64,000 bases of DNA from positions 4,483,001-4,547,000 of the forward strand of contig NZ_CP114909.1 in NCBI RefSeq assembly GCF_027497355.1, written 5' to 3'. Origin of the DNA: Micromonospora sp. WMMA1947. GTDB lineage: Bacteria; Actinomycetota; Actinomycetes; Mycobacteriales; Micromonosporaceae. A program made the position numbers and the translations under genes. The notes beneath the pieces are model-generated. The model had not been told where the DNA came from. It worked only from the letters and a program-made list of their open reading frames with translations, and did not search any database. Shown here one piece after another: positions 54,707 to 63,520 of this stretch. Every line of letters starts with the position of its first letter. Position 1 is the stretch's first letter.

Positions 54707-57700
54707 GGCCTGATCCTCGCCTGCATGTCGACTGTGGTGCCGGTGGCCCCCGGGGTGACGCTGATGCTGTCCATCAGCGCGCGCATGAGCACGAGCCCCC
54801 GGCCGCGGTGCGGGTCGGACGGCTGGTCGCGGTGCCGCCAGTGGCCGCTGTCGGTGACGCTCAGGCGCAGGTCCCCGGCGGTGGCGGCGGCACGCAGGCG
54901 GATCCGGCCGCCCGGATCGTCGCGGTGCCCGTGCTCGATGGCGTTGGCGCATGCCTCCCCGGCCGCCACCAGGATGTTGTAGGCGTGGGCCGGGGCCAGC
55001 CCGCAGCGGTCCAGCCATCCCCGCAGCGCGCTGCGGACCTCGGCCAGCCGGGTCGATTCCGCGGGGAACTCCAGCTCCAGCGGCCCGGGGTGGCGGTAGA
55101 GCAGCAGGGCCACGTCGTCGTGGTAGCCGCCGTCGGGAGCGAGCCGGTCCATGATCTCGGTCGCCAGGACCTCGACCGGCGCGTGGTGTCCCTGCTGGAT
55201 GGCGTCGGTGGCGCGGGCGATGCCGGCGGTGATCGGCTGGCGGCGGCGTTCCACCAGGCCGTCGGTGTAGAGCATCAGGGTGGCGCGCGGCTGCACTGTC
55301 GCCTCCGCCTCCGGGCGTTCCTCGCCGGGACGGACGGCGAGCGGCCGGGACCGGCCGTGCCGCAGGAGTTCCGGAGTGCCGTCCGCGCGGACCACGATGG
55401 CCGGCGGGTGGCCGGCGCTGGAGTAGCGCATCAGGCCGGTGGCCGGGTCGAGGACGCCGCAGAAGACGGTGGCGCAGGACGCGCCCGGCAGCAGCGCCGC
55501 GAAGCGGTCCAGGGCCACCAGCGTCCGGGCCGGGCTCGGGTCCTGCAACAGCAGGGCACGGCAGGCGCTGCGCAGCTGCCCCATCACCGTGGCGGCCTGC
55601 AGGCCGTGCCCCACGCAGTCGCCGACCACGATGCCGATGCGCCCGTCCGGCAGCTCCACTGTGTCGTACCAGTCGCCGCCGACCTTGAGCGGCATCGCGG
55701 CGGGGGAGTACCGCACCGCGAAACCGGCGGGCAGTTGCGCCGGACCGAGGATCGCCCGTTGCAGGGCCAGCGCGGTCTCCCGCTGCTGGTCGATCTGGTG
55801 CACCCGGTGCAGCCCCTGACCGATGTGGCCGGCCAGCAGCGCCAGCAGGGTCTGGTCCTGTTCGGTGAACGGCCGCTTCTCGCCCAGGTCGATCCAGACC
55901 GCCATCGTGCCGTGCGGGTGCTCGACGGCGATGCCGGCGCCGTGCGTACGCGCCGCCACCGGGGTCAGCAGCGGAGTGTCCCGCAGCGCGAGCAACGCCT
56001 GGCGGCGCTCCGGCGGCAACGTGTCCCAGCGCGCCGCCGGGTCGGTGGCGGTCACGGCGGGGGTGGGCTGGTCACCGAAGACGGCGGTGAGCACGCCGGC
56101 GGCCCGCCACAGCTTGCGCAACTCGTCCAGCACCCCGGACAGCGCGTCGGTGAGGTCGTCCGCCTGGGACAGCCGCATGCTGAGCCCGGCCAGGGCGGTC
56201 TCCCGCTGCACCGCGTAGTGCTCGGCGGTGACGTCACGGAACGTGCCGACGATCATCCGCCGGCCGCTGTCCGGGTCGTCGACCTGGTTGAACGCGGCCG
56301 AGATCCAGATCCGGTGCCCGTCTCGGTGGGTCACCGGCACGGTGTACGTGCCCCGGGTCTGCCCCACGAGCGTCGAGAACGCGGCCGCCACCTGGCGGTG
56401 CGCGTCGGGCTCGGCCTCCCGGTCCGGCCACCACGGGTGCACCGCCGGGTAGGGCAGGCCCTCGGTCCCGTAGCCGAGGATGCCGGTGAACGCCGCGTTG
56501 ATCTCGACCACCGCACCGTCCTCGTCGCAGACGAAGAACGCCTCCTGCAACGAGTCGACGAGCGCGGTACGCCAGCGGGCGTGGTGGTTGCGCAGCCGGG
56601 CCAGTTCCACGTTCGCGCGGACGCGGGCCAGCAGTTCGGCCGCCGGGAACGGCTTGACCAGGTAGTCGTCGGCGCCTGCTTCCAGCCCTTCGATCGAGGC
56701 CTCCTGACCGGCGCGGGCGGACAGCAGCAGCACCGGGGTGCCGGCCGTACGCTGGTCGGCGCGCAGCGCGGCCACCAGTTGCAGGCCGTCGAGCCGGGGC
56801 ATCATCACGTCGCTGACCACCAGATCGGGGGTCTGCGCGCGGGCGGCGTCCAGCGCGGCCTGCCCGTCGGTGACCGCCCGCACCTCGTGCCCGGCCGAGC
56901 GCAGCAGCCGGGTGAGGTACTCCCGCATGTCGGCGTTGTCGTCGGCCACCAGGACGCGGGCCGCCGCCCCGCCGGGCACCGGCTGGACCGGTTCGCCGGC
57001 CGGGTCGTCCCCGCCGACGGCGGCTTCCGGGTCGGCGGGCAGCCAGCGCAGCGCCTCCTGCACGAACGGCTCGGCCGACGCCGGCGTCCGGCCGGTGCCC
57101 GCCGGAGCGAGCGCGTCGGCGGGAAGGTGCCCGGTGCCGAACGGCAGCCGGATCGTGAAGGTGGTGCCCCGGCCCACCGTGCTCTCGGCGTCGATCTGGC
57201 CGCCGTGGAGCGTGACCAGTTCCTTGACCAGGGCGAGGCCGATCCCGCTGCCCTCGCCGGAGCGGGAGCGGGCGTTCTCGATGCGGTGGAACCTCTCGAA
57301 CAGGCGCGGCATCTCGTCGGCGGGTACGCCGATGCCGGTGTCGGAGATCCGCAGCACCGCCGTGTCGCCCTTGCCGCGCAACTCGACCCGGATGGTGCCC
57401 TCGAAGGTGAACTTCAACGCGTTGCTGAGCAGGTTCAGCACCACCTTCTCCCACATGCCGCGGTCCAGGTACGCGGGCTCGGGCAGGGGCGGGCAGTCGA
57501 CCTCGAAGGACAGACCGGCCCGTTCGATCGCCGACCGGAAGACGCTGGCCAGGTCGGCGGTCACCGCGGCCAGGTCCACCGGCTCGTAGCGGGCCTGCAT
57601 CCGCCCGGCCTCGATCCGGGAGAAGTCGAGCAGGCTGTTGACCAGCTTGCCCAGGCGCAGCCCGTTGCGGCGGATGACGTCCAGCTCGGCGCGGACCTGC

Positions 57701-58851
57701 TCGTCGGCGTCCGGCAACCGGCCGCGCAGCTCGTCCAGCGGTCCCATGATCAACGTCAGCGGGGTGCGGAACTCGTGGCTGATGTTGGAGAAGAACGCGG
57801 TCTTCGCGCGGTCCAGCTCGGCGAGTTCCTCGGCCCGGCGCTGCTGCGCCTGGTAGCTGCGGGCGCTGGCGATGCCGGTCGCCAGGTGCCCGGCGGTCAG
57901 CTCCACGAAGCCGTGGTACCCGTCGTCCAGCGCCCGGTAGCGGTTCAGCCCGGCGACCAGGAACCCGTACGGCGCACCGCCCTGCTGCCGCAGCGGCACC
58001 AGCAGCGCCTCGGCCGGCGCGGCGGGCCAGACACCGGTCGGCAGGTCCGCGAAGGCCGGGCCGTCGAGCGTGACCCGCACCGACTCGCCCTCGGCGACGG
58101 CGCCGGCCGGCCACGGGGCGGCCGGGTCACCGAGCGACAGCGTGGCCGGGGCCGCCGGGTGCCCGGTCGCCAGCCCGGTCGCCTCCACCAGCCGGGCGCC
58201 GCCGTCGCCGTCGTACAGGTAGGTGAGCGTGAACGGCAGGTCCTGCGGGTTGCGGGCCAGCTGGCGGCTGACGAAGGCGAGCGTCTCCCGCTCGGTGCGG
58301 ATGACGCTCGGGTCCGACCCGAGGTCGCGCAGCGTGGCCATCCGCCGCTCACCGATGACCCGCTCGGTGTCCTCGCTGACCACGCAGAGCATCCCGACCA
58401 GGCTGCCGTCGTCGGCGCGCAGCGGGCTGTAGGAGAACGTGTGGTACGTCTCCTCGCGGTAGCCGGCCCGCTCCAGGAACAGCAGCAGGCCCTCGTCCCA
58501 GGTCGCCTCGCCGGTGCGCAGCACGGTGTCGACGCGGGGGCCGATGTCGTCCCAGATCTCGGCCCACACCTCGTTCGCCGGGCGTCCCAGCGCCCACGGG
58601 TACTTGCGGCCGAGCGTGTCCCGCCGGTAGGCGGCGTTGCAGAAGAAGGTGAGCTGCGGCCCCCAGGCCATCCACATCGGGAACCGGGAGGACAGCAGGA
58701 TCCGCACCGCGGTCCGCAGGCTCTGCGGCCAGGTGTCCGGCGGGCCCAGGGGGTGCGCCGACCAGTCGATCCGCGCCAGGTCCGGCCCGATCTCAGCGTC
58801 GACGGCGAAGACGTCGGCGCGCGTACGCGGGTCGGTGTCAGCGCCGCTCAT
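54703..58851 (-). CDS. Hybrid sensor kinase-receiver-SpoIIE phosphatase-anti-sigma kinase fusion
   Basis: 1382 residues. In rough order: a PAS-like sensor (20-165); a GAF-like region (170-345); HisKA with the histidine in FFSNISHEFRTPL and its HATPase with DTGIGVP and GSGIGLALVK (355-590); a receiver with VADDNADMREYL, phospho-aspartate in DLVVSDVMMPRLDG and DYLVKPF (650-770). Next come a PAS (790-905), a GAF (910-1060), a SpoIIE/PP2C domain with GGDWYDTV, VGDCVGHGL and YHDDVALLL (1075-1260), and an RsbW-like HATPase with AGEACANAIEHG (1265-1382). It senses unknown signals and controls the coupled STAS protein. ATG at 58851 is preferred to 58869. Confidence 0.92.
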   Translation of the reverse strand: MSGADTDPRTRADVFAVDAEIGPDLARIDWSAHPLGPPDTWPQSLRTAVRILLSSRFPMWMAWGPQLTFFCNAAYRRDTLGRKYPWALGRPANEVWAEIWDDIGPRVDTVLRTGEATWDEGLLLFLERAGYREETYHTFSYSPLRADDGSLVGMLCVVSEDTERVIGERRMATLRDLGSDPSVIRTERETLAFVSRQLARNPQDLPFTLTYLYDGDGGARLVEATGLATGHPAAPATLSLGDPAAPWPAGAVAEGESVRVTLDGPAFADLPTGVWPAAPAEALLVPLRQQGGAPYGFLVAGLNRYRALDDGYHGFVELTAGHLATGIASARSYQAQQRRAEELAELDRAKTAFFSNISHEFRTPLTLIMGPLDELRGRLPDADEQVRAELDVIRRNGLRLGKLVNSLLDFSRIEAGRMQARYEPVDLAAVTADLASVFRSAIERAGLSFEVDCPPLPEPAYLDRGMWEKVVLNLLSNALKFTFEGTIRVELRGKGDTAVLRISDTGIGVPADEMPRLFERFHRIENARSRSGEGSGIGLALVKELVTLHGGQIDAESTVGRGTTFTIRLPFGTGHLPADALAPAGTGRTPASAEPFVQEALRWLPADPEAAVGGDDPAGEPVQPVPGGAAARVLVADDNADMREYLTRLLRSAGHEVRAVTDGQAALDAARAQTPDLVVSDVMMPRLDGLQLVAALRADQRTAGTPVLLLSARAGQEASIEGLEAGADDYLVKPFPAAELLARVRANVELARLRNHHARWRTALVDSLQEAFFVCDEDGAVVEINAAFTGILGYGTEGLPYPAVHPWWPDREAEPDAHRQVAAAFSTLVGQTRGTYTVPVTHRDGHRIWISAAFNQVDDPDSGRRMIVGTFRDVTAEHYAVQRETALAGLSMRLSQADDLTDALSGVLDELRKLWRAAGVLTAVFGDQPTPAVTATDPAARWDTLPPERRQALLALRDTPLLTPVAARTHGAGIAVEHPHGTMAVWIDLGEKRPFTEQDQTLLALLAGHIGQGLHRVHQIDQQRETALALQRAILGPAQLPAGFAVRYSPAAMPLKVGGDWYDTVELPDGRIGIVVGDCVGHGLQAATVMGQLRSACRALLLQDPSPARTLVALDRFAALLPGASCATVFCGVLDPATGLMRYSSAGHPPAIVVRADGTPELLRHGRSRPLAVRPGEERPEAEATVQPRATLMLYTDGLVERRRQPITAGIARATDAIQQGHHAPVEVLATEIMDRLAPDGGYHDDVALLLYRHPGPLELEFPAESTRLAEVRSALRGWLDRCGLAPAHAYNILVAAGEACANAIEHGHRDDPGGRIRLRAAATAGDLRLSVTDSGHWRHRDQPSDPHRGRGLVLMRALMDSISVTPGATGTTVDMQARIRP

Positions 58852-59005
58852 CGCCCGAGTCTCCCCCACCCCGTCCGGTCCCGCTCGTTCAGGCCGGCGT
58901 CGCGGCCTCGTGGTCGCTTCTTGCCCCGTCGCGCCCCCGGCACTCCACCCGGGGCGGGGAGATCTGACTCACGTGAGCGCAGCGGGTCAGGGCAGGGGGT
59001 TGTGG

Positions 59006-59059
59006 TGCGGCAAAACGAAAGACTGCGGCAAAACGAAAGACTGCGGCAAAACGAAAGGC
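59006..59059. repeat. Three tandem 18-bp repeats upstream of rph
   Basis: Units of TGCGGCAAAACGAAAGAC, the third ending GGC, run head to tail with only one base changed. They are A-rich compared with their surroundings. The 18-base period is a multiple of three and gives CGKTKD if translated. Confidence 0.95.
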
Positions 59060-59103
59060 AAGGAGACCGATCTCCTCGCCACCACAAACGTATATCGCAC
59101 CCC

Positions 59104-59123
59104 GGGTCTTGCCGCAAGGCCCC
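59104..59123. promoter_or_regulatory. Rifamycin-associated element (RAE)
   Basis: GGGTCTTGCCGCAAGGCCCC is an inverted repeat with CTTGC-C-GCAAG at its core, matching the RAE described upstream of rifamycin-inactivating genes in actinomycetes. It lies 58 bases before the rph start, so rifamycin-inducible expression is expected. Confidence 0.88.
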
Positions 59124-59181
59124 GGTGATGCCGCAGAATCATCGGCCGATGCTGATTGAGCTGCGAAAACGGGGGCACGGC

Positions 59182-61797
59182 ATGACCGGACGGTACGTGT
59201 GGCAACTGCACGAGGTGGACGAGACGCGGATCGCCGCCGTCGGCGGCAAGGGCGCGCACCTGGGCGCGTTGACGCGGATCGACGGGGTGCGCGTACCCGG
59301 TGGTTTCTGCGTCGCGACCGACGCCTTCCGGCTGGTGGCGCGGACGCCGGCCCTCGCCGGACCGCTGGACCGGCTCGCCCGCGCGGACGCGGACGACCCG
59401 GCGGCGCTCCGGACGGCCGCCGCCGAGGTCCGCCGCGCCGTCGAGCGGACCGCGCTGCCGGGTGAGGTCGCTGCGGCGGTCACCGGCGCGCTGTCGGAGT
59501 TCGGCGCGGACGCCGCGTACGCCGTGCGGTCGAGCGCCACCGCCGAGGACCTGCCGACCGCCTCGTTCGCGGGCCAGCAGGACACCTACCTGAACGTGGT
59601 GGGCGCGGCCGAGGTGCTGCGGCACGTCAGCCGCTGCTGGGCCTCGCTGTTCACCGAGCGGGCGGTGACCTACCGGCGGAGGCACGGCATCGAGGACCGG
59701 GCCGTGGACATGGCGGTGGTGGTGCAGCTGATGATCGTCCCGGACGCGGCCGGGATCATGTTCACCGCCGACCCGGTCAGCGGGGACCGGACGGTGGTCT
59801 CGGTCGAGGCCGGCTTCGGTCTCGGTGAGGCACTGGTCTCCGGCCTGGTGAACCCGGACGTCTTCACGGTCCGCGACGGCGCGGTGGTCGGCCGGACGAT
59901 CGGCACGAAGGCGCGGGCGGTGCGCGCGGTGGCCGGCGGCGGCACCCGGGAGACGCCCGTCGACCCGGCGCGGCAGGCGTCTCCCGCGCTGACCGACGCG
60001 CAGGCGGTACGACTCGCCGCGCTGGGGCGGCGGATCGAGGCGCACTTCGGGTGCCCGCAGGACATCGAGTGGGCGCTGACCGGCGACGACGTCCACATCC
60101 TGCAGAGCCGGCCGATCACCACGCTGTTCCCGGTGCCGGCGGCCGCCGCCGACGGGCGGTTCCACGTCTACCTGTCCGTGGGCCACCAGCAGATGATGAC
60201 CGACGCCATGAAGCCGCTGGGCCTGTCGATGTGGCGGCGCACCGCCATGGCGCCGATGCACGAGGCGGGCGGCCGGCTGTTCGTCGACGCCACGCCGCAC
60301 CTGTCCACCCCGGCGGGCCGGGCCGCGTTCCTGGGCATGATCGGCCGGGCCGACCCACTCACCCGGGACGCGCTGGAGACGGTCCTCGCCCGGGACGTGG
60401 TGCCGGCCGCGCCGGACCCCGCACCGGCCGCGCCGGACCCCGCACCGGCCGGCCCGCCCGCGAGCGGGCCGCCGCCCTCGATCGACACCGACCCGGCGAT
60501 CGTCACCGCGCTGGTCGAGCGCAGCCGGGAGTCGGTCGCCGCCCTGCGCCGCGACATCCGTGGCCGGTCCGGGTCCGGGCTGTTCGACTTCCTGGACGAG
60601 GCGTTCGCCGAGCACAAGCGGGTGCTCACCGATCCGGTGAGCGCTCAGGTGATCATGGCGGGAATGCAGGCCGCCTGGTGGCTCAACGACAAGCTGGGGG
60701 AGTGGCTCGGCGAACGCGACGCGGCCGACACGCTCACGCTGTCCGCGCCCGGCAACGTCACCGCCGAGATGGGGCTGGCGCTGCTCGACGTGGCCGACGT
60801 GATCCGCGCGTACCCCGAGGTGGTGGCGTTCCTGCGGGACGGCGCCGACGACGGGTTCCTGGACGAACTGCCGAAGCTGCCGGGCGGCGTCGAGGCACGC
60901 GCGGCCGTCGAGGGCTACCTCGACCGGTACGGCATGCGCTGCGTCGGCGAGATCGACATCACCCGGCCACGGTGGAGCGAGCGCCCGGCCACACTCGTGC
61001 CGCTGATCCTCGACCACGTCCGCACCTTCGCCCCGGGCGCCGCCGCGCGCCGCTTCGCCGACGGCCGGGAGCGGGCGCGGGCGAAGGCCCGGGAGGTGCT
61101 CGACCGCCTGCGCGCCCTGCCCGACGGCGAGCGCAAGGCCGCCGAGACGCAGGCGATGATCGACCGGGTACGGACTTTCGCCGGCTACCGGGAGTACCCG
61201 AAGTACGACATCGTCAGCCGTTACGCCGTGTACAAGCAGGCGCTCATGGTAGAGGCCGACCGGCTGGCCCGCGCCGGTGTGCTCGCCGATCCGGAGGACG
61301 TCTTCTACCTCACCTTCGACGAGTTCCGCGAGGTCGCGGCCACCGGCCGGGCCGACGCCGCGCTGATCCGCGGGCGCCGGGACGAGTTCCGGGCGCATCA
61401 GGCGCTCACCCCGCCCCGGGTGCTCACCTCGGACGGCGAGGCGCTGAACGGCTCGTACCGGCGCGCCGACGTGCCGCCGGGCGCCCTGACCGGGCTGGCG
61501 GTCTCGGCCGGCGTCGTCGAGGGGCGGGCGCGGGTGGTGACGGACCTGACCGGTGCCGACCTTCAGCCGGGCGACATCCTCGTCACCGCGCACACCGATC
61601 CGAGCTGGACGCCGCTGTTCGTGGCCGTCGCGGGCCTGGTGACGGAGGTGGGCGGACTGATGACGCACGGCGCGGTGATCGCCCGCGAGTACGGCCTGCC
61701 CGCCGTGGTGGCGGTGCCGGACGCGACCCGGCTGATCCCCGACGGCGGGCGGATCCGCGTGCACGGCACCGACGGGTACGTCGAGCTGCTGTCCTGA
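59182..61797 (+). CDS. rph: Rifamycin phosphotransferase
   Basis: 871 residues, the family length. The N-terminal ATP-binding domain (1-315) has VGGKGAHLGAL, AVRSSATAEDLPTASFAGQQ and DIEWAL-ILQSRPI. The central rifamycin-binding domain (about 330-755) has YLSVGHQQMMTDAMKPLG. The C-terminal swivelling domain carries the phospho-histidine near residue 829 in GGLMTHGAVIAREYG. It inactivates rifamycins by phosphorylating the ansa-bridge hydroxyl with ATP, releasing AMP and phosphate. ATG at 59182 follows GGGGGCACGGC. An Ala/Pro-rich insertion with APDPAPA repeats sits near residue 420. The RAE upstream supports the call. Confidence 0.97.
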   Translation: MTGRYVWQLHEVDETRIAAVGGKGAHLGALTRIDGVRVPGGFCVATDAFRLVARTPALAGPLDRLARADADDPAALRTAAAEVRRAVERTALPGEVAAAVTGALSEFGADAAYAVRSSATAEDLPTASFAGQQDTYLNVVGAAEVLRHVSRCWASLFTERAVTYRRRHGIEDRAVDMAVVVQLMIVPDAAGIMFTADPVSGDRTVVSVEAGFGLGEALVSGLVNPDVFTVRDGAVVGRTIGTKARAVRAVAGGGTRETPVDPARQASPALTDAQAVRLAALGRRIEAHFGCPQDIEWALTGDDVHILQSRPITTLFPVPAAAADGRFHVYLSVGHQQMMTDAMKPLGLSMWRRTAMAPMHEAGGRLFVDATPHLSTPAGRAAFLGMIGRADPLTRDALETVLARDVVPAAPDPAPAAPDPAPAGPPASGPPPSIDTDPAIVTALVERSRESVAALRRDIRGRSGSGLFDFLDEAFAEHKRVLTDPVSAQVIMAGMQAAWWLNDKLGEWLGERDAADTLTLSAPGNVTAEMGLALLDVADVIRAYPEVVAFLRDGADDGFLDELPKLPGGVEARAAVEGYLDRYGMRCVGEIDITRPRWSERPATLVPLILDHVRTFAPGAAARRFADGRERARAKAREVLDRLRALPDGERKAAETQAMIDRVRTFAGYREYPKYDIVSRYAVYKQALMVEADRLARAGVLADPEDVFYLTFDEFREVAATGRADAALIRGRRDEFRAHQALTPPRVLTSDGEALNGSYRRADVPPGALTGLAVSAGVVEGRARVVTDLTGADLQPGDILVTAHTDPSWTPLFVAVAGLVTEVGGLMTHGAVIAREYGLPAVVAVPDATRLIPDGGRIRVHGTDGYVELLS

Positions 61798-61845
61798 CCG
61801 GCGCGGCATGCTCGATGATGGACGTGCGACGAGCGGGGAGGCGTG

Positions 61846-62214
61846 ATGCGGATCGGGGAGTTGTCGGCGCGTACCGGGGTCAGCGCCCGGTCCATCCGGT
61901 ACTACGAGCAGCAGGGCCTGCTCGCCGCCGTGCGCACCGCGAGCGGGCAGCGGGTCTTCGCCGAATCGGCGGTGGACCGGGTCCGGCTCATCCAGCGGCT
62001 GTTCGACGCCGGGCTGAGCAGCCGCCGGATGGCCGAGCTGCTGCCCTGCGTGACCGATCCGGAGATCCGTACCTCGTGGCTGACCGACCGGCTGCGCGAG
62101 GAGCGGGCCCGGATGACCGCCGAGATGGCACGGCTCGCGCACGCCGTCGCGGTGCTCGACGACGTGGTGTCCGACATGAGCGTGACCGAGGACACCCGGG
62201 ATCCGGCCGCCTGA
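61846..62214 (+). CDS. MerR family transcriptional regulator
   Basis: 122 residues. The MerR winged helix RIGELSARTGVSARSIRYYEQQGLL is followed by SGQRVFAESAVDRVRLIQRLFDAGLS and a C-terminal dimerisation coil (REERARMTAEMARLAHAVAVL). It lacks the cysteines of metal sensors, so a small molecule or electrophile signal is likely. ATG at 61846 with GGGGAGG upstream is preferred over the overlapping GTG at 61843. It lies just before an Old Yellow Enzyme gene whose promoter has MerR-type geometry. Confidence 0.92.
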   Translation: MRIGELSARTGVSARSIRYYEQQGLLAAVRTASGQRVFAESAVDRVRLIQRLFDAGLSSRRMAELLPCVTDPEIRTSWLTDRLREERARMTAEMARLAHAVAVLDDVVSDMSVTEDTRDPAA

Positions 62215-62218
62215 GCGC

Positions 62219-62250
62219 TTGCCCTTGACACCGGTGTCAACTTCTAGCTT
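62219..62250 (+). promoter_or_regulatory. MerR-type promoter of the ene-reductase gene
   Basis: TTGCCC (62219), a 20-base spacer and TAGCTT (62245-62250). The spacer contains the perfect 16-bp palindrome TTGACACCGGTGTCAA (62225-62240). Overlong spacing with a dyad between the hexamers is the hallmark of MerR-activated promoters. Confidence 0.8.
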
Positions 62251-62256
62251 CGGGTC

Positions 62257-63351
62257 ATGAACACGACCCTGGACACCGCATCGCTGGTGGCGCCGCTGTT
62301 GGAACCCGCCACCGTCGCCGGACTGCCGCTGCCGTCCCGTTTCGTGATGGCGCCGATGACCCGTAACCGCGCGCCGGGTGGCGTGCCGACGCCGGAGATG
62401 GCCGAGTACTACCGGCGCCGTGCCGCGGCCGGCGTCGGCCTGATCGTCACCGAGGGAGTGCTGGTGGACCACCCCAGCGCCGGCCACGAGGACACCGTGC
62501 CGCGGATGACTCCCGGCGCGGCCGAGGCCGGCTGGCGCGGCGTGGTCGAGGCCGTGCACGCCGCCGGCGGCCGGATCGCCGCGCAGCTGTGGCACCTGGG
62601 CAGCCTGCGCGAACCGGTGGACGGCGCTCCGGCGTGGACCCCCTCGGGGGTACGCGAGTCGGGCCGCCCCGCGCCGCGCGCGATGACCGTCGCAGACGCG
62701 GACGTGCTGCTGGCGGCGTACGCGGACGCGGCCCGGGTGGCGGTCCGGGCCGGGTTCGACGCGGTCGAGATCCACGCCGCGCACGGCTACCTGCTCGACG
62801 AGTTCCTGTGGCCGTACACGAATCGCCGGACCGACGTGTTCGGTGGCTCCCCGGCGCGCCGGGCGGCGTTCCCGGCCGCGGTGGTGCGCGCGGTCCGCGC
62901 GCAGGTGCCGGTGGGCCGCCCGGTGATCGTGCGGTTCTCCCAGTTCAAGGAGCGGGCGTTCGACGCGCGGATCGCGGACACCCCGGCCGAGCTGGGGCAG
63001 ATCCTCACCGCGTTCGCCGAGGCCGGCGCGGACGTCCTGCACGCCTCGCAGCGTCGCTTCTGGCAGCCGGCGTTCGCCGGCTCGGCGCTGAACCTGGCCG
63101 GCTGGGCGAAGCGCCTCACCGGCCTGCCGTCGATCACCGTGGGCTCGGTCGGACTGCGGCGGGAGTTCCTGCGCCCGGACGGCCCGGAGTCGGTGGCGGG
63201 CCTGGCCGCGCGGCTGGCGGACGGGGAGTTCGACCTGGTCGCTCTCGGCCGGGCGCTGCTCGGCAACCCGGCCTGGGTGCGGCACGCCGCCGCCGGGCGG
63301 CCGGACGAGATCGTCGACTACCGGAAGGCGCACGAGGACGTCTATCCCTAG
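62257..63351 (+). CDS. Old Yellow Enzyme family ene-reductase
   Basis: 364 residues of the OYE barrel: FVMAPMTRNRA, QLWHLGSL, the substrate-anion pair in DAVEIHAAHGYLLDEFLWPYTNRRTD-type sequence (H-x2-H), GRPVIVRFSQF and VGSVG near the FMN phosphate. It reduces activated C=C bonds (enones, quinones, nitro compounds) with NAD(P)H. The MerR promoter directly upstream suggests induction by an electrophile, as for other OYE-type detoxifying enzymes. Confidence 0.93.
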   Translation: MNTTLDTASLVAPLLEPATVAGLPLPSRFVMAPMTRNRAPGGVPTPEMAEYYRRRAAAGVGLIVTEGVLVDHPSAGHEDTVPRMTPGAAEAGWRGVVEAVHAAGGRIAAQLWHLGSLREPVDGAPAWTPSGVRESGRPAPRAMTVADADVLLAAYADAARVAVRAGFDAVEIHAAHGYLLDEFLWPYTNRRTDVFGGSPARRAAFPAAVVRAVRAQVPVGRPVIVRFSQFKERAFDARIADTPAELGQILTAFAEAGADVLHASQRRFWQPAFAGSALNLAGWAKRLTGLPSITVGSVGLRREFLRPDGPESVAGLAARLADGEFDLVALGRALLGNPAWVRHAAAGRPDEIVDYRKAHEDVYP

Positions 63352-63375
63352 CCGGAAAGGGTTGACGCCGGGGGA

Positions 63376-63389
63376 TGTTATCGCTCACA
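63376..63389. promoter_or_regulatory. LacI-type box upstream of GH10 xylanase
   Basis: TGTTATCGCTCACA resembles the TGTNAGCGCTNACA boxes bound by LacI-family regulators of plant polysaccharide genes. TTGACG at 63362 could be the -35. Assignment is by resemblance only. Confidence 0.5.
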
Positions 63390-63520
63390 GTCGATGGCAG
63401 GGCATGAGCGCCGCAAGGCTCACCGGGCGAGCCGCGCTGGTCGTACCCCGACACCGCCACCGGACGCGGAGTCGGGACGTCGCACCACCACCATCGCGTG
63501 ACCCCCGGAAGAGGAATCGC

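Larger units (their letters stand above)
58852..59181 (+). promoter_or_regulatory. rph control region
   Basis: These 330 bases between divergent genes hold three 18-bp tandem repeats, the dyad AGGAGA-CCGA-TCTCCT (59061-59076), the RAE element and a possible -10 TATATC at 59091. An open frame from GTG 58973 to TGA 59128 runs through the repeats and RAE and could encode a 51-residue leader peptide; there is no further support for it. Confidence 0.55.

Noticed and set aside
59006..59059. Tandem 18-mers considered as a CRISPR array or plasmid iterons
   Set aside because: No spacers, no cas genes, and no replication gene nearby; only three units are present.
54808..61797. Open plus-strand frame of over 2300 codons
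   Set aside because: Only its 3' part (from 59182) is real rph. The rest is the GC-rich shadow of the sensor gene on the other strand, with low-complexity Arg/Gly/Val/His-rich translation.
58987..63333. Very long minus-strand open frame opposite rph, merR and the ene-reductase
   Set aside because: It runs opposite three well-recognised genes, and its translation is compositionally biased without domains.
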